Source: Serratia silvae
Lineage (GTDB): Bacteria > Pseudomonadota > Gammaproteobacteria > Enterobacterales > Enterobacteriaceae
Direction of reading: 5' to 3'
Length of the DNA stretch: 64,000 nt
Assembly (NCBI RefSeq): GCF_023282985.1
Contig: NZ_JAGQDC010000004.1
Span: 1 to 64,000, forward strand
Part shown: piece after piece, positions 56,527 through 64,000 of the stretch
Numbering within the stretch: position 1 is the first letter of the stretch
Layout: each line of letters begins with the position of its first letter
The notes under the pieces: generated by a model
What the model was told of the DNA's origin: nothing
The model's input: the letters and a program-made list of their open reading frames with translations, nothing else
The model's database searches: none
Translations under genes and position numbers: made by a program

Positions 56527-56556
56527 GGACGGCGAATTATAAAAACGGTAACCAGC

Positions 56557-57498
56557 ATGTTAGACAAAATTATTCGAATTGCCACCCGTCAGAGCCCACT
56601 TGCCCTATGGCAAGCACACTATGTTCAGCAGCGCCTGATGGCTAGCCATCCGGGCCTGCAGGTGGAACTGGTGCCGATGGTCACGCGCGGCGACATCATT
56701 CTGGATACGCCGCTGGCCAAGGTTGGCGGTAAGGGCCTGTTCGTCAAAGAACTTGAGCTGGCTCTGCTGGAAGGCCGGGCAGACATTGCCGTGCACTCGA
56801 TGAAAGACGTGCCCGTCGACTTCCCCGCCGGCTTGGGGCTAGTCACCATCTGCGAACGTGACGATCCGCGTGACGCTTTCGTTTCCAACAACTTTGCCTC
56901 GCTCGATCAATTGCCGCTGGGCAGCGTGGTCGGTACCTCCAGCCTGCGCCGTCAATGCCAGCTGCGTCGCCATCGCCCGGATCTGATCGTGCGCGATCTG
57001 CGGGGCAACGTCGGCACGCGGTTAGGCAAGCTGGATAACGGCGATTACGACGCCATTATTCTGGCCGTGGCCGGGTTAAAACGTCTGGGCCTGGAACAGC
57101 GTATCCGTTGCCCGCTGAGCGCGGAAGAATCCTTGCCCGCTGTCGGCCAGGGCGCGGTCGGTATCGAATGCCGCCTTGACGATGACGTCACCCGCGCCTT
57201 GCTGGCCCCTCTCAACCACCGCGAAACCGAAATCCGTGTCCGCGCCGAACGGGCGATGAACACCCGGTTGGAAGGTGGCTGCCAGGTTCCTATCGGCAGC
57301 TATGCCGAACTGACAGGCGATGAGCTGTGGTTACGTGCGCTGGTCGGCGCCCCGGACGGCAGCCAGATGGTTTGCGGTGAACGCCGTGGCCCGTCAGCAC
57401 AGGCTGAACAAATGGGCGTAGAACTGGCAGAAGAACTGTTGGCTGCCGGTGCCCGTGAGATCCTGCATGACGTTTATCAGGGAAACCCTCCTGCATGA
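56557..57498 (+). CDS. hemC: Porphobilinogen deaminase HemC
   Basis: Polymerises four porphobilinogens to hydroxymethylbilane, 313 residues. N-terminal [50 protein letters not shown] and the cofactor Cys in [14 protein letters not shown] are all present. It overlaps hemD by four bases in the hemCDXY operon. Confidence 0.97.
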   Translation: MLDKIIRIATRQSPLALWQAHYVQQRLMASHPGLQVELVPMVTRGDIILDTPLAKVGGKGLFVKELELALLEGRADIAVHSMKDVPVDFPAGLGLVTICERDDPRDAFVSNNFASLDQLPLGSVVGTSSLRRQCQLRRHRPDLIVRDLRGNVGTRLGKLDNGDYDAIILAVAGLKRLGLEQRIRCPLSAEESLPAVGQGAVGIECRLDDDVTRALLAPLNHRETEIRVRAERAMNTRLEGGCQVPIGSYAELTGDELWLRALVGAPDGSQMVCGERRGPSAQAEQMGVELAEELLAAGAREILHDVYQGNPPA

Positions 57499-58235
57499 CC
57501 ATTCTGGTAACCCGCCCTTCTCCCGCCGGGGAACAACTGGTGAGCCGCCTGCGCGCACTTGGCCGGGTTGCCTTCCATGCACCGCTGATCGACTTCGCCC
57601 CCGGTAACGATCTTGCCCGCTTACCTCAGGGGCTGGCAGAGTTGCAGGCAGGCGATCTGGTATTTGCCCTGTCGCAGCACGCCGTCAGCTATGCCAGTTC
57701 GGTCATCAATCGTGCCGGGCTTCAATGGTCTGGCCAGTTGTCCTATTATGCTATTGGCCGCACCACCGCATTGGCAATGCATCGCATCAGCAGCCTGCCG
57801 GTAGACTATCCGCGTGAACGTGAAATCAGCGAAATGCTGCTGCTGCTGCCCACGTTGCAGCAGCTCGCCGGTAAACAGGCATTGATCATGCGGGGCAATG
57901 GTGGCCGTGAACTGCTGGGCGAGACGTTGGCCGAGCGGGGTGCGGCGGTAAGCTATTATGAATGTTATCAACGCAGCCCGGTGCACTATGATGGCAGTGA
58001 GCAAAGCGCCCACTGGCAACGCGCCGGTATCGATACGCTGGTGGTGACCAGCGGTGAAATGTTACAACAGCTCTATACTTTAGTTCCTGATTACTATCGT
58101 TCTTCGTGGCTGTTACGTTGTCGCCTGATAGTGGTCAGTGAACGTCTTGCTACCCTGGCCCAGGAGCTGGGTTGGAGCACAATTCGGGTAGCTGAAAACG
58201 CAGATAATGACGCGCTGATCCGCGCGCTACAATAA
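57495..58235 (+). CDS. hemD: Uroporphyrinogen-III synthase HemD
   Basis: Cyclises hydroxymethylbilane with ring D inversion, 246 residues. The N-terminal [26 protein letters not shown] and [11 protein letters not shown] plus C-terminal [12 protein letters not shown] and [10 protein letters not shown] fit the two-domain HemD fold. ATGA overlap with hemC; 22 bp to hemX. Confidence 0.95.
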   Translation: MTILVTRPSPAGEQLVSRLRALGRVAFHAPLIDFAPGNDLARLPQGLAELQAGDLVFALSQHAVSYASSVINRAGLQWSGQLSYYAIGRTTALAMHRISSLPVDYPREREISEMLLLLPTLQQLAGKQALIMRGNGGRELLGETLAERGAAVSYYECYQRSPVHYDGSEQSAHWQRAGIDTLVVTSGEMLQQLYTLVPDYYRSSWLLRCRLIVVSERLATLAQELGWSTIRVAENADNDALIRALQ

Positions 58236-58257
58236 CCTGACTATGGGATGTGCCACT

Positions 58258-59382
58258 ATGACGGAACAAAACACTCCATCCGCCGCGGTTGAAGAATCAA
58301 ACCCAGCGGTTGAGAGCCCCCAGCAGCCAGCCGCTGACCACCGGAAAGGTAAGAATACCGGCCCGGTATTGGGTGCGATTGCCATCGTGCTGGTCATCGC
58401 CCTGGGTGCTGGCGGCTATTACCACACGCACCAACAGGCGCAGACATTGATCGCCGCCAACCAGGCCTTGCAGCAACAGTTGGCAGAGCTGAAGCAGAGC
58501 CAGCAGCAGGAAAAGAGCGCGCTGGAAGGCTTGCTGCAACAGCAGGGTAAAACGCTGGAGGCCGCCGATCGCGAGCAAACCTCGCTGGTACGTCAGCTCA
58601 ATGAACTGCAAGATAAGGTTGCCACCATTTCCGGCAGCGATGCCAAAACCTGGCTGCTGGCACAGGCGGACTTCCTGGTGAAAATGGCGGGCCGCAAACT
58701 GTGGGGCGATCAGGATGTCACCACCGCGGCCGCGCTGCTGAAAAGCGCCGACGCCAGCCTGGCAGAGATGAACGATCCGAGCCTGATCGATATTCGCCGC
58801 GCCATCACCGAAGATGTCAGCACCCTCTCCGCCGTGGCGCAGATAGATTTTGACGGCATCATCCTGAAGGTCAACCAACTCTCCAATCAGGTCGACGACC
58901 TGCGTCTGGCGGATAATAACCGTGACGAACGGCCGATGGATGAAGACGACGGCGAACTGTCCAGCTCATTGAGCGAATGGCGTCAAAACCTGACCAAGAG
59001 CTGGCACAACTTTATGGCGGACTTTATTACCGTCCGTCGCCGTGATAGCAGTGCCGAACCGCTACTGGCGCCGAATCAGGATGTTTACCTGCGTGAGAAT
59101 ATCCGTTCGCGCCTGCTGGTTGCCGCGCAGGCAATCCCTCGTCATCAGAACGAAGTGTTCAAGCAGTCGCTGGAAACGGTATCGACCTGGGTACGCGCCT
59201 ACTTCGATACTACCGATCCAGCCACCAAGGCATTCCTGGAAGAGTTGGATAACCTGAGCCAGCAATCGATCTCCATGGACGTCCCAGGCCAGCTGAAAAG
59301 CCAGCCGATGCTGGAAAAACTGATGCAGACCCGGGTACGTAATCTGTTGGCCCAGGCCCCTGCCACTCACCAGGAGGGATAA
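58258..59382 (+). CDS. hemX: HemX membrane protein of heme operon
   Basis: A 374-residue protein with a cytoplasmic Gln/Pro-rich start, one membrane helix ([21 protein letters not shown] near 40), a coiled coil ([18 protein letters not shown]) and a large periplasmic domain. E. coli HemX was once called a uroporphyrinogen methyltransferase, but no such motif exists; it probably scaffolds heme biosynthesis. ATG 58258 has GGGAT upstream; an ATG five codons earlier is less well placed. Confidence 0.93.
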   Translation: MTEQNTPSAAVEESNPAVESPQQPAADHRKGKNTGPVLGAIAIVLVIALGAGGYYHTHQQAQTLIAANQALQQQLAELKQSQQQEKSALEGLLQQQGKTLEAADREQTSLVRQLNELQDKVATISGSDAKTWLLAQADFLVKMAGRKLWGDQDVTTAAALLKSADASLAEMNDPSLIDIRRAITEDVSTLSAVAQIDFDGIILKVNQLSNQVDDLRLADNNRDERPMDEDDGELSSSLSEWRQNLTKSWHNFMADFITVRRRDSSAEPLLAPNQDVYLRENIRSRLLVAAQAIPRHQNEVFKQSLETVSTWVRAYFDTTDPATKAFLEELDNLSQQSISMDVPGQLKSQPMLEKLMQTRVRNLLAQAPATHQEG

Positions 59383-59385
59383 GCC

Positions 59386-60579
59386 ATGTTACGCGTGTTA
59401 TTCCTGTTTCTGGTGCTGATTGCCAGCCTGGTACTGGGGCCGATGCTGGCCGGGCACCAAGGCTATGTGCTGATCCAGACCGATAATTACAATGTCGAAA
59501 CCAGCGTGACCGGTCTGGTGATTATGGCGGTGCTGCTGTTCCTGGTGCTGTTTGTCATCGAATGGATCCTGCGCCGCGTCTTCCGCACTGGCGTGCGCAC
59601 CCGCGGCTGGTTCCTTGGCCGCAAACGCAGCCGCGCCCGTAAGCAAACCAAAGCGGCGCTGATCAAACTGGCGGAAGGGGATTACAAGCAGGTAGAGAAA
59701 CTGCTGACCCGCAATGCCGATCATGCGGAGCAACCGGTAGTGAACTACCTGCTGGCGGCAGAAGCGGCGCAGCAACGTGGCGATGACTTCCGCACCAATC
59801 AGTATCTGGAGCGTGCCGCAGAGGCCGCCGATACCGACCAGTTGCCGGTAGACATTACCCGCGTACGTATTCAGTTGGCCCAGGGTGAAGCCCATGCGGC
59901 ACGGCACGGCGTCGATCGCTTGCTGAATCAGGCACCGCGTCACCCGGAAGTACTGCGGCTGGCGGAGCAGGCTTATCTGCGCACCGGTGCTTATGCCTCA
60001 CTGCTGGAAATTCTGCCTTCAATGAGCAAAATCAACCTGCACAGTGAAGAAGAACTGCAAGCTTTACAGCAGCAGGCCTATATCGGCCTGATGAATCAGG
60101 CTATGGCCGATGAAGGCAGTGAAGGATTGAAGCGCTGGTGGAAAGATCAGAGCCGTAAAATTCGCCACGAAATCCCGCTACAGGTGGCGATGGTGGAACA
60201 TCTTATTGAGTGTGATGACCATGAACTGGCACAAAGCATTGTGCTGGACGGCCTGAAACGCCAATACGACGAGCGGCTGGTGCTGTTGATCCCACGCATC
60301 AAGTCTGGCAACCCGGAGCAGTTGGAAAAAGCGTTACGCCAACAGATCAAGCAGCATGGCGCGACACCGTTGCTTAACAGCACGCTGGGTCAGTTACTGA
60401 TGAAGCACGGTGAATGGCAGCAAGCCAGCGATGCGTTCCATGCGGCACTGCAACAGCGGCCAGATGCGTATGACTACGCCTGGCTGGCAGATGCGTTGGA
60501 TAAACTGCACCGCAGCGATGAAGCCACACAGATGCGCCGTGAAGGGCTGATGTTAACGCTCAAGCAAAACGGCGAGTAG
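59386..60579 (+). CDS. hemY: HemY TPR membrane protein of heme operon
   Basis: A 397-residue inner-membrane protein with two N-terminal helices and a C-terminal tetratricopeptide domain (for example NYLLAAEAAQQRGDDFRTNQYLERA and WQQASDAFHAALQQRPDAYDYAWLADAL). It is required for late heme biosynthesis and, despite its name, is not related to Bacillus HemY. Three bases after hemX; a terminator follows. Confidence 0.95.
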   Translation: MLRVLFLFLVLIASLVLGPMLAGHQGYVLIQTDNYNVETSVTGLVIMAVLLFLVLFVIEWILRRVFRTGVRTRGWFLGRKRSRARKQTKAALIKLAEGDYKQVEKLLTRNADHAEQPVVNYLLAAEAAQQRGDDFRTNQYLERAAEAADTDQLPVDITRVRIQLAQGEAHAARHGVDRLLNQAPRHPEVLRLAEQAYLRTGAYASLLEILPSMSKINLHSEEELQALQQQAYIGLMNQAMADEGSEGLKRWWKDQSRKIRHEIPLQVAMVEHLIECDDHELAQSIVLDGLKRQYDERLVLLIPRIKSGNPEQLEKALRQQIKQHGATPLLNSTLGQLLMKHGEWQQASDAFHAALQQRPDAYDYAWLADALDKLHRSDEATQMRREGLMLTLKQNGE

Positions 60580-60598
60580 CACGTCGGTTGGCTTTGTC

Positions 60599-60630
60599 AG
60601 GGCTCAGCATACCGTGCTGGGCCTTTTTTT
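60599..60630 (+). terminator. Terminator of hemCDXY
   Basis: AGGGCTCAGCA-TACCG-TGCTGGGCCT forms a stem followed by a run of eight T residues, 20 bases after the hemY stop. Confidence 0.9.
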
Positions 60631-60660
60631 TGCCTGAAACTTTCCTTGGGGCAAAAAAAA

Positions 60661-60682
60661 ACACTTGCCGCAAGGCAAGTGT
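60661..60682. terminator. Hairpin between hemY and glmZ ends
   Basis: ACACTTGCC-GCAA-GGCAAGTGT is a perfect 9-bp stem with a GCAA tetraloop, preceded by nine A residues and followed by TATAAAAAAA. Read on the minus strand it lies just beyond the glmZ terminal T-run and serves as a back-up terminator in either direction. Confidence 0.75.
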
Positions 60683-60684
60683 AT

Positions 60685-60873
60685 AAAAAAAGCAATCAGG
60701 TCTAGGACAACTGGGGTGGTGCCTCACTCAACGTTTTGCCCGGAGTGTGATGAAGCCGTTGCAAGCAACCCTTTCATCGTTCAGGTGGGCAATAGGCACC
60801 CTAAAATCGGCTCTGCATCATTCCTGGGTTTATGAGGCCTAAGGCGAACATAAGAAGTGGAATGAGCATCTAC
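60685..60873 (-). ncRNA. glmZ: Small regulatory RNA GlmZ
   Basis: The minus strand from 60873 reads GTAGATGCTCATTCCA, then TTATGTTCGCCTTA and CCTCATAAAC, closely matching the 5' part of E. coli GlmZ, and later AACGTTGAGTGAGGCACC, the conserved segment that pairs with glmS mRNA near the RNase E/RapZ processing site. It ends in AGACCTGATTGC and a T-run (60685-60691). Length about 189 nt (E. coli full-length 207). The location, beside hemY and the tRNA operon, is the same as in E. coli. GlmZ activates glmS translation when glucosamine-6-phosphate is low. Confidence 0.93.
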
Positions 60874-60884
60874 GATAGAGATAA

Positions 60885-60901
60885 TGCACTTGGCGTGCCA
60901 A
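60885..60901 (-). promoter_or_regulatory. Sigma-54 promoter of glmZ
   Basis: On the minus strand TTGGCACG-CCAA-GTGCA matches the sigma-54 consensus TGGCACG-N4-TTGCA with GG and GC ten bases apart. The GC is 13-14 bases from the first base of glmZ (60873). No comparable sigma-70 -10 is as well placed, so glmZ is probably under sigma-54/QseF(GlrR) control, as known for glmY and many glmZ genes in the family. Confidence 0.85.
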
Positions 60902-61030
60902 CTTCTGACTAATGGGAGCCAATAAGTAAAAAATAAACTCATCATATTGAATATAAAGGATTTAAAATGATTAACGTTGAACCCTCTGATTTTCCTGTCT
61001 GTTCGCTGCAATTTTCCCCTCTACGGATCC

Positions 61031-61111
61031 TGTCGCCTTAAAACGACGGGTTAGCGAGAAGTCTTTTTTATTTATTAAAATCATCAGGTTAAATGTCTCA
61101 AACTGACGACA
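61031..61111. promoter_or_regulatory. Candidate GlrR (QseF) activator dyads upstream of glmZ
   Basis: Two similar dyads lie 135-225 bp upstream of the sigma-54 promoter: TGTCG-N8-CGACG (61031-61048) and TGTCT-N8-CGACA (61094-61111), 63 bp apart. They resemble the TGTCG...GACA sites bound by GlrR upstream of glmY. A 24-codon frame (60967-61041) overlaps this area and is not annotated as a gene. Confidence 0.6.
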
Positions 61112-61430
61112 ACAGGCATACCCATAAAGGACAAAAGGAGACAGGTTGAAATTTCTCAGGTTTTTCCAAGAGAAAGCCGCTCTTTAAAATAAAGAGCCAG
61201 TTTAATATTTTTATGAGATACATCACAAAATACTTGATCGATTTGGCGGCCAAGTGTAGCTGTTATCTGGGGCGATGCTGGCATGAAGCCGATATGCTCC
61301 AGAAGTCGCTGCGTTGTTTACCTCATTTCATACCCTGCCATTTTCCCAGCTTTGCTCTCCTGCTTGCTTCCGTTCATACCCTTGTAAGGCCCAACTATCC
61401 TCACGCCTCCACAATTTCATCCAGTATAAA
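61112..61430. other. Non-coding stretch upstream of glmZ
   Basis: About 320 bp with no gene that I can support. An 80-codon plus-strand frame (61213-61455) has no ribosome site and no family resemblance. A GCTCTTTA-AAAT-AAAGAGC hairpin lies at 61181-61199. E. coli carries aslA/aslB near here; they are absent. Confidence 0.6.
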
Positions 61431-61437
61431 AAGCAAA

Positions 61438-61463
61438 AAGCCCGCTCATTGCTGAACGGGCTA
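61438..61463 (-). terminator. Terminator 3 downstream of tRNA operon
   Basis: On the minus strand AGCCCGTTCAG-CAA-TGAGCGGGCT is followed by TTTTTGCTTTT. It is the last of three terminator-like hairpins downstream of tRNA-Pro. Confidence 0.75.
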
Positions 61464-61480
61464 CACAAATTCCAGACGTA

Positions 61481-61508
61481 AAAAAGCCCGCTTTAAAAGC
61501 GGGCTTTC
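61481..61508 (-). terminator. Terminator 2 downstream of tRNA operon
   Basis: On the minus strand AAGCCCGCTTTTAAAGCGGGCTT is followed by TTTTACG. It directly follows the truncated tRNA-Pro tail and is paralogous to terminator 1 (same flanking TTACGTCTG). Confidence 0.85.
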
Positions 61509-61515
61509 TTGAATG

Positions 61516-61535
61516 TGGTCGGCGAGAGAGGATTC
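61516..61535 (-). pseudogene. Truncated tRNA-Pro 3' tail
   Basis: Twenty bases identical to the 3' end (CCA included) of the functional tRNA-Pro at 61690-61709, with the same spacing to a related terminator. The rest of the tRNA is missing and replaced by the structured element at 61536. It is either the remains of a second tandem tRNA-Pro or a duplicated attachment-like site. Confidence 0.85.
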
Positions 61536-61627
61536 ACTCGTATCGTCCATGATACTCGCCCCTTCGGGGTATCGCTGACGCGATATGCAAATCTGTTCCC
61601 GACAGATTTGTCGACCTCCGCGGAGGT
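61536..61627 (-). repeat. Four-hairpin structured element (copy B)
   Basis: On the minus strand the order is ACCTCC/GGAGGT, then CAAATCTGT/ACAGATTTG with CGGGA loop, TATCGC/GCGATA with GTCA loop, CCCC/GGGG, and GTATC/GATAC with ATGGAC loop. It aligns end to end with the ERIC insert at 37688-37765, sharing the first stem exactly and the CATGGACG loop, while two stems have changed on both sides. Confidence 0.8.
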
Positions 61628-61654
61628 TGCTCATACTCATAAACTTCAGACGTA

Positions 61655-61682
61655 AAAAAACCTGCTTAAAAAGCAGGTCTCT
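61655..61682 (-). terminator. Terminator 1 of the tRNA operon
   Basis: On the minus strand AGACCTGCTTTTTAAGCAGGT is followed by seven T residues, eight bases after the tRNA-Pro CCA. Confidence 0.88.
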
Positions 61683-61689
61683 TTGAAAT

Positions 61690-61766
61690 TGGTCGGCGAG
61701 AGAGGATTCGAACCTCCGACCCACTGGTCCCAAACCAGTTGCGCTACCAAGCTGCGCTACTCGCCG
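61690..61766 (-). tRNA. proM: tRNA-Pro(TGG)
   Basis: A 77-base gene with encoded CCA, starting CGGCGAGTAGCGCAGC and carrying anticodon TGG in CTGGTTTGGGACCAG. It matches E. coli proM. Last gene of argX-hisR-leuT-proM; its 3' end is duplicated at 61516. Confidence 0.98.
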
Positions 61767-61842
61767 ATTTCTTGTTGCCTATACTACCGAACTTTCCAGC
61801 CTATGTCTATGTAAATATTAAATTTATCAGACATTTTGTGTG

Positions 61843-61929
61843 TGGTGCGAAGAGAGGGACTTGAACCCTCACGTCCGTAAGAACACTAACACCTGAAGCT
61901 AGCGCGTCTACCAATTCCGCCACCTTCGC
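61843..61929 (-). tRNA. leuT: tRNA-Leu(CAG)
   Basis: An 87-base class II tRNA gene with a long variable arm, starting GCGAAGGTGGCGGAATTGG, anticodon CAG in GCTTCAGGTG, and encoded CCA. Third gene in the operon. Confidence 0.97.
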
Positions 61930-61976
61930 ACTGTCACAAAACAGCTTTCAATTCTTTTACTTTACCCTAGGTAAAG

Positions 61977-62052
61977 TGGGGTGGCTAATGGGGCTCGAAC
62001 CCACGACAACTGGAATCACAATCCAGGGCTCTACCAACTGAGCTATAGCCAC
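61977..62052 (-). tRNA. hisR: tRNA-His(GTG)
   Basis: A 76-base gene starting GTGGCTATAGCTCAGTTGG, anticodon GTG in GATTGTGATT, with CCA encoded. The single tRNA-His position of E. coli hisR. Confidence 0.98.
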
Positions 62053-62122
62053 CATAACTACTTTATCTACTGCTTACTTCACGCGGTAATCATACCACCG
62101 CAGCTCCTGCGCACAAAATTAA

Positions 62123-62199
<77 letters not shown>

Positions 62200-62220
62200 G
62201 TAGCGCCGTTTCGGGTGGGG

Positions 62221-62249
62221 ATACTACGGTTTTATGCCCATCCTGTCTA
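62221..62249 (-). promoter_or_regulatory. tRNA operon promoter
   Basis: On the minus strand TAGACA, a 17-bp spacer and TAGTAT are followed by the GC-rich discriminator CCCCACCC, the hallmark of stringently controlled stable-RNA promoters. The argX start is 21 bases from the -10. Confidence 0.8.
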
Positions 62250-62334
62250 GTGCTTTTTCTCAGAAATGTTGAGTTCGCTGACCCTTTGCTCACTCTTGCA
62301 GCAGAAAGGGCCCGGCAAGGCTCTTTTCTTAAGC

Positions 62335-63738
62335 TTAGCGCTGACTTTCTGTCCGCTTTTCAGGCTGATGATGAACTTTGTGCATACCGAATACAAAGTA
62401 GCACAGGCTCACCGCAGCCAGGAAAATCATCCCCACCACCAACGAAATCCGCGTATCCGGATTGATCCCCATGCCAACCAGCACACAAATCAGGAAAGCG
62501 ATGGTCAGGTAGTTCATGTAAGGAAACATAAATGACTTGAAGCTGTGTGTCTTCATCGCTTCTTTATGGGCACGGCGGAAGTAGATCTGGCTGATCAGCA
62601 CCACAAACCACGGCATCATGCCCGGCAGCACGCTGGCGCTGTAGACATAGACGAACACCTGCTGAGGATTGGGGATAACGTAGTTCAGCGCCGATCCCAC
62701 CAACAGGCAAATAATTGTGATGGCGATACAGTTGACCGGCACGCCGCTGGCGGAAAGCCTGGTCAATGCCACAGGCAGTTGGCGGTTCTTGGCCAAGGCA
62801 TAGAGCATGCGGCCGCCGCTATACATGCCGCTGTTGCAGCCGGAGAGCGCGGCGGTCAGCACCACAAAGTTGATGATACCGGCGGCGGCGACGATACCAA
62901 TCTTGGCAAAAGTCAGCACAAACGGGCTGCCAGCGGTGCCGATGCCGTTCCACGGGAAGATGGTGACAATCACGAAGATGGCCCCGACATAGAAAATCAG
63001 AATGCGCCAAAGGATGTTGTTGATCGCACGTTTAAGCGTCACCTGCGGGTTTTTGGCTTCCCCGGCGGTAATGCCGACCAGTTCAACCCCTTGGTAAGAA
63101 GCCACAACGATACACAGGGCGAACAGGAAGCCTTTCCAGCCACCGGCAAAGAAGCCGCCATGAGCCGTCAGGTTGGCAAAGCCCGTCGGCTGCCCGCCGT
63201 TACCGAAGCCGAAGAAGATCACCCCTAAGCCCACCAGGATCATCACGATAATGGTGGTGACCTTAATCATGGCAAACCAGAACTCCAGCTCACCGTACAG
63301 GCGCACCGCCGCCAGGTTGGCTAACGCGACCATAGCTACCGCAATTAACGCAGGCAACCACTGCGGTATCTCTGGGAACCAAAACTGCACATAGACACCG
63401 ATAGCCGTGATTTCCGATATTCCCACAGCGAGCCACATAAACCAATAGCCCCAAGCGGTGAGATAGCCGAAAAAGGGGTTCATGTATTTGTGCGCATAGA
63501 CGGCGAAAGAGCCCGCCACCGGCTCCAGGAACAGCATCTCCCCCATCGAACGCATGATGAAGAATACAAACAGGCCGGCGATGATATAGGCCAGCAGCAC
63601 CGAAGGCCCGGCCCATTTCAACGTACTGGCCGATCCCATAAACAGACCCACGCCAATCGTGCCACCCAGGGCGATCAGCTCTATATGTCGCGCTTCTAAC
63701 CCGCGATGTAAACCCGGTGGCTTTTCTTTGCTTGCCAT
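62335..63738 (-). CDS. yifK: Amino acid permease YifK (ThrP)
   Basis: APC-family amino acid permease, 467 residues with twelve helices; E. coli YifK transports threonine and serine. The signature [25 protein letters not shown] is near 10 and [32 protein letters not shown] near 200. It lies upstream of the tRNA operon on the same strand, as in E. coli. The leader has an A/C-rich AAACAACATCAT stretch, a likely GcvB pairing site. Confidence 0.95.
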   Translation of the reverse strand: MASKEKPPGLHRGLEARHIELIALGGTIGVGLFMGSASTLKWAGPSVLLAYIIAGLFVFFIMRSMGEMLFLEPVAGSFAVYAHKYMNPFFGYLTAWGYWFMWLAVGISEITAIGVYVQFWFPEIPQWLPALIAVAMVALANLAAVRLYGELEFWFAMIKVTTIIVMILVGLGVIFFGFGNGGQPTGFANLTAHGGFFAGGWKGFLFALCIVVASYQGVELVGITAGEAKNPQVTLKRAINNILWRILIFYVGAIFVIVTIFPWNGIGTAGSPFVLTFAKIGIVAAAGIINFVVLTAALSGCNSGMYSGGRMLYALAKNRQLPVALTRLSASGVPVNCIAITIICLLVGSALNYVIPNPQQVFVYVYSASVLPGMMPWFVVLISQIYFRRAHKEAMKTHSFKSFMFPYMNYLTIAFLICVLVGMGINPDTRISLVVGMIFLAAVSLCYFVFGMHKVHHQPEKRTESQR

Positions 63739-64000
63739 AAATCCTCAGTCATATTTTTTATGATGTTGTTTGCCTGCCGATCGGTGCCGGTCATTATTGT
63801 TTTAGACAAGTTGAGTGTAATTCATCCCCCGCCGGGCAAAACGGAACTTAAGGAGTCATCCGCACAATTTAATTGCGGGGAAGTGCCGCTGCGGCCTGGG
63901 GAAATTTTCGGGCGCTATGGTTTCGCATTTTGCCGCCATAAGCAAACCGCAAATTAAAACCTTATGGAATAAGTGACGAGGGAATGATTAACCGAGGTTA
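63739..64000 (-). promoter_or_regulatory. yifK leader and window end
   Basis: No gene is visible in the last 262 bases. The yifK leader contains CAAACAACATCA on the minus strand (63761-63772), complementary in type to the G/U-rich R1 region of GcvB, and GAGGA six bases before the yifK ATG. A promoter could not be assigned. Confidence 0.5.

Larger units (their letters stand above)
56243..56556. promoter_or_regulatory. cyaA-hemC divergent control region
   Basis: A 314-bp spacer between divergent cyaA and hemC. It contains the cyaA CRP site (56334-56355) and a plausible hemC promoter (56498-56526), both listed separately. An AAGGAGG sequence at 56370 is not followed by a usable start. No gene is seen. 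Confidence 0.75.

Noticed and set aside
60967-61041. A 24-codon frame (MINVEPSDFPVC...) with AAAGGA upstream
   Set aside because: It lies within the upstream control region of glmZ and overlaps an activator dyad; no family or context supports a peptide.
61041-61052. CGACGGGT as another ERIC end
   Set aside because: Only eight bases match and no other ERIC sequence is adjacent.
61213-61455. An 80-codon plus-strand frame
   Set aside because: No ribosome site, Cys/Leu-rich low-complexity translation and overlap with a terminator.

Overview
The window looks like a chromosomal segment of a Serratia-like member of the Yersiniaceae/Enterobacterales. The evidence is strong Escherichia-type synteny, fairly GC-rich coding sequence, a class I adenylate cyclase, the tRNA operon argX-hisR-leuT-proM, the small RNA glmZ, and six dispersed ERIC repeats (five near full length, one internally deleted) plus one end fragment. 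The species cannot be fixed from sequence reading alone. No rRNA, prophage, CRISPR array or insertion-sequence transposase is visible.

Layout. (1) 1-27.8 kb follows the E. coli 76-77 min order: yhhA, ugpBAECQ (glycerol-3-phosphate and glycerophosphodiester uptake, with PhoB boxes), a PLP aminotransferase, livKHMGF (branched-chain amino acid uptake), panM, rpoH, ftsYEX, rsmD, yhhL, yhhM, yhhN, zntA, tusA, yhhQ, a GNAT gene and dcrB. Between panM and rpoH, where E. coli carries livJ, there is instead a translationally coupled pair encoding a DUF3142 protein and a large secreted helical-repeat-like protein. (2) 27.8-35.7 kb is a glycerol-3-phosphate block, glpABC divergent from glpTQ, followed by an unrecognised membrane protein gene. 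E. coli keeps glp elsewhere, near 50 min. (3) 35.7-64 kb follows the E. coli 86 min order: yigL, pldB, rhtB, rhtC, recQ, pldA, yigI, rarD, corA, uvrD, yigB, xerC, DUF484 gene, dapF, lptM, cyaY, cyaA, hemCDXY, glmZ, the tRNA operon and yifK. It is interrupted by an AbrB-family membrane protein, a yefM-yoeB toxin-antitoxin pair and a WbuC-like cupin gene.

Functional themes. Two phosphodiester/glycerol-3-phosphate systems (ugp, glp) sit 22 kb apart, so phosphate-starvation and glycerol-phosphate control are both represented. Readable regulatory sites include PhoB boxes (ugp), a sigma-E promoter (rpoH), a ZntR-type promoter (zntA), GlpR and CRP sites (glp), a LexA box (uvrD), a CRP site (cyaA), a sigma-54 promoter with activator dyads (glmZ) and a GC-rich-discriminator promoter (tRNA operon).

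The most unusual material is in four places: the DUF3142/secreted-protein pair; a roughly 78-nt four-hairpin element found both inside an ERIC and beside a broken tRNA-Pro tail, with compensatory changes in its stems; the orphan membrane protein after glpQ; and an ERIC that supplies the last codons and stop of a cupin gene.
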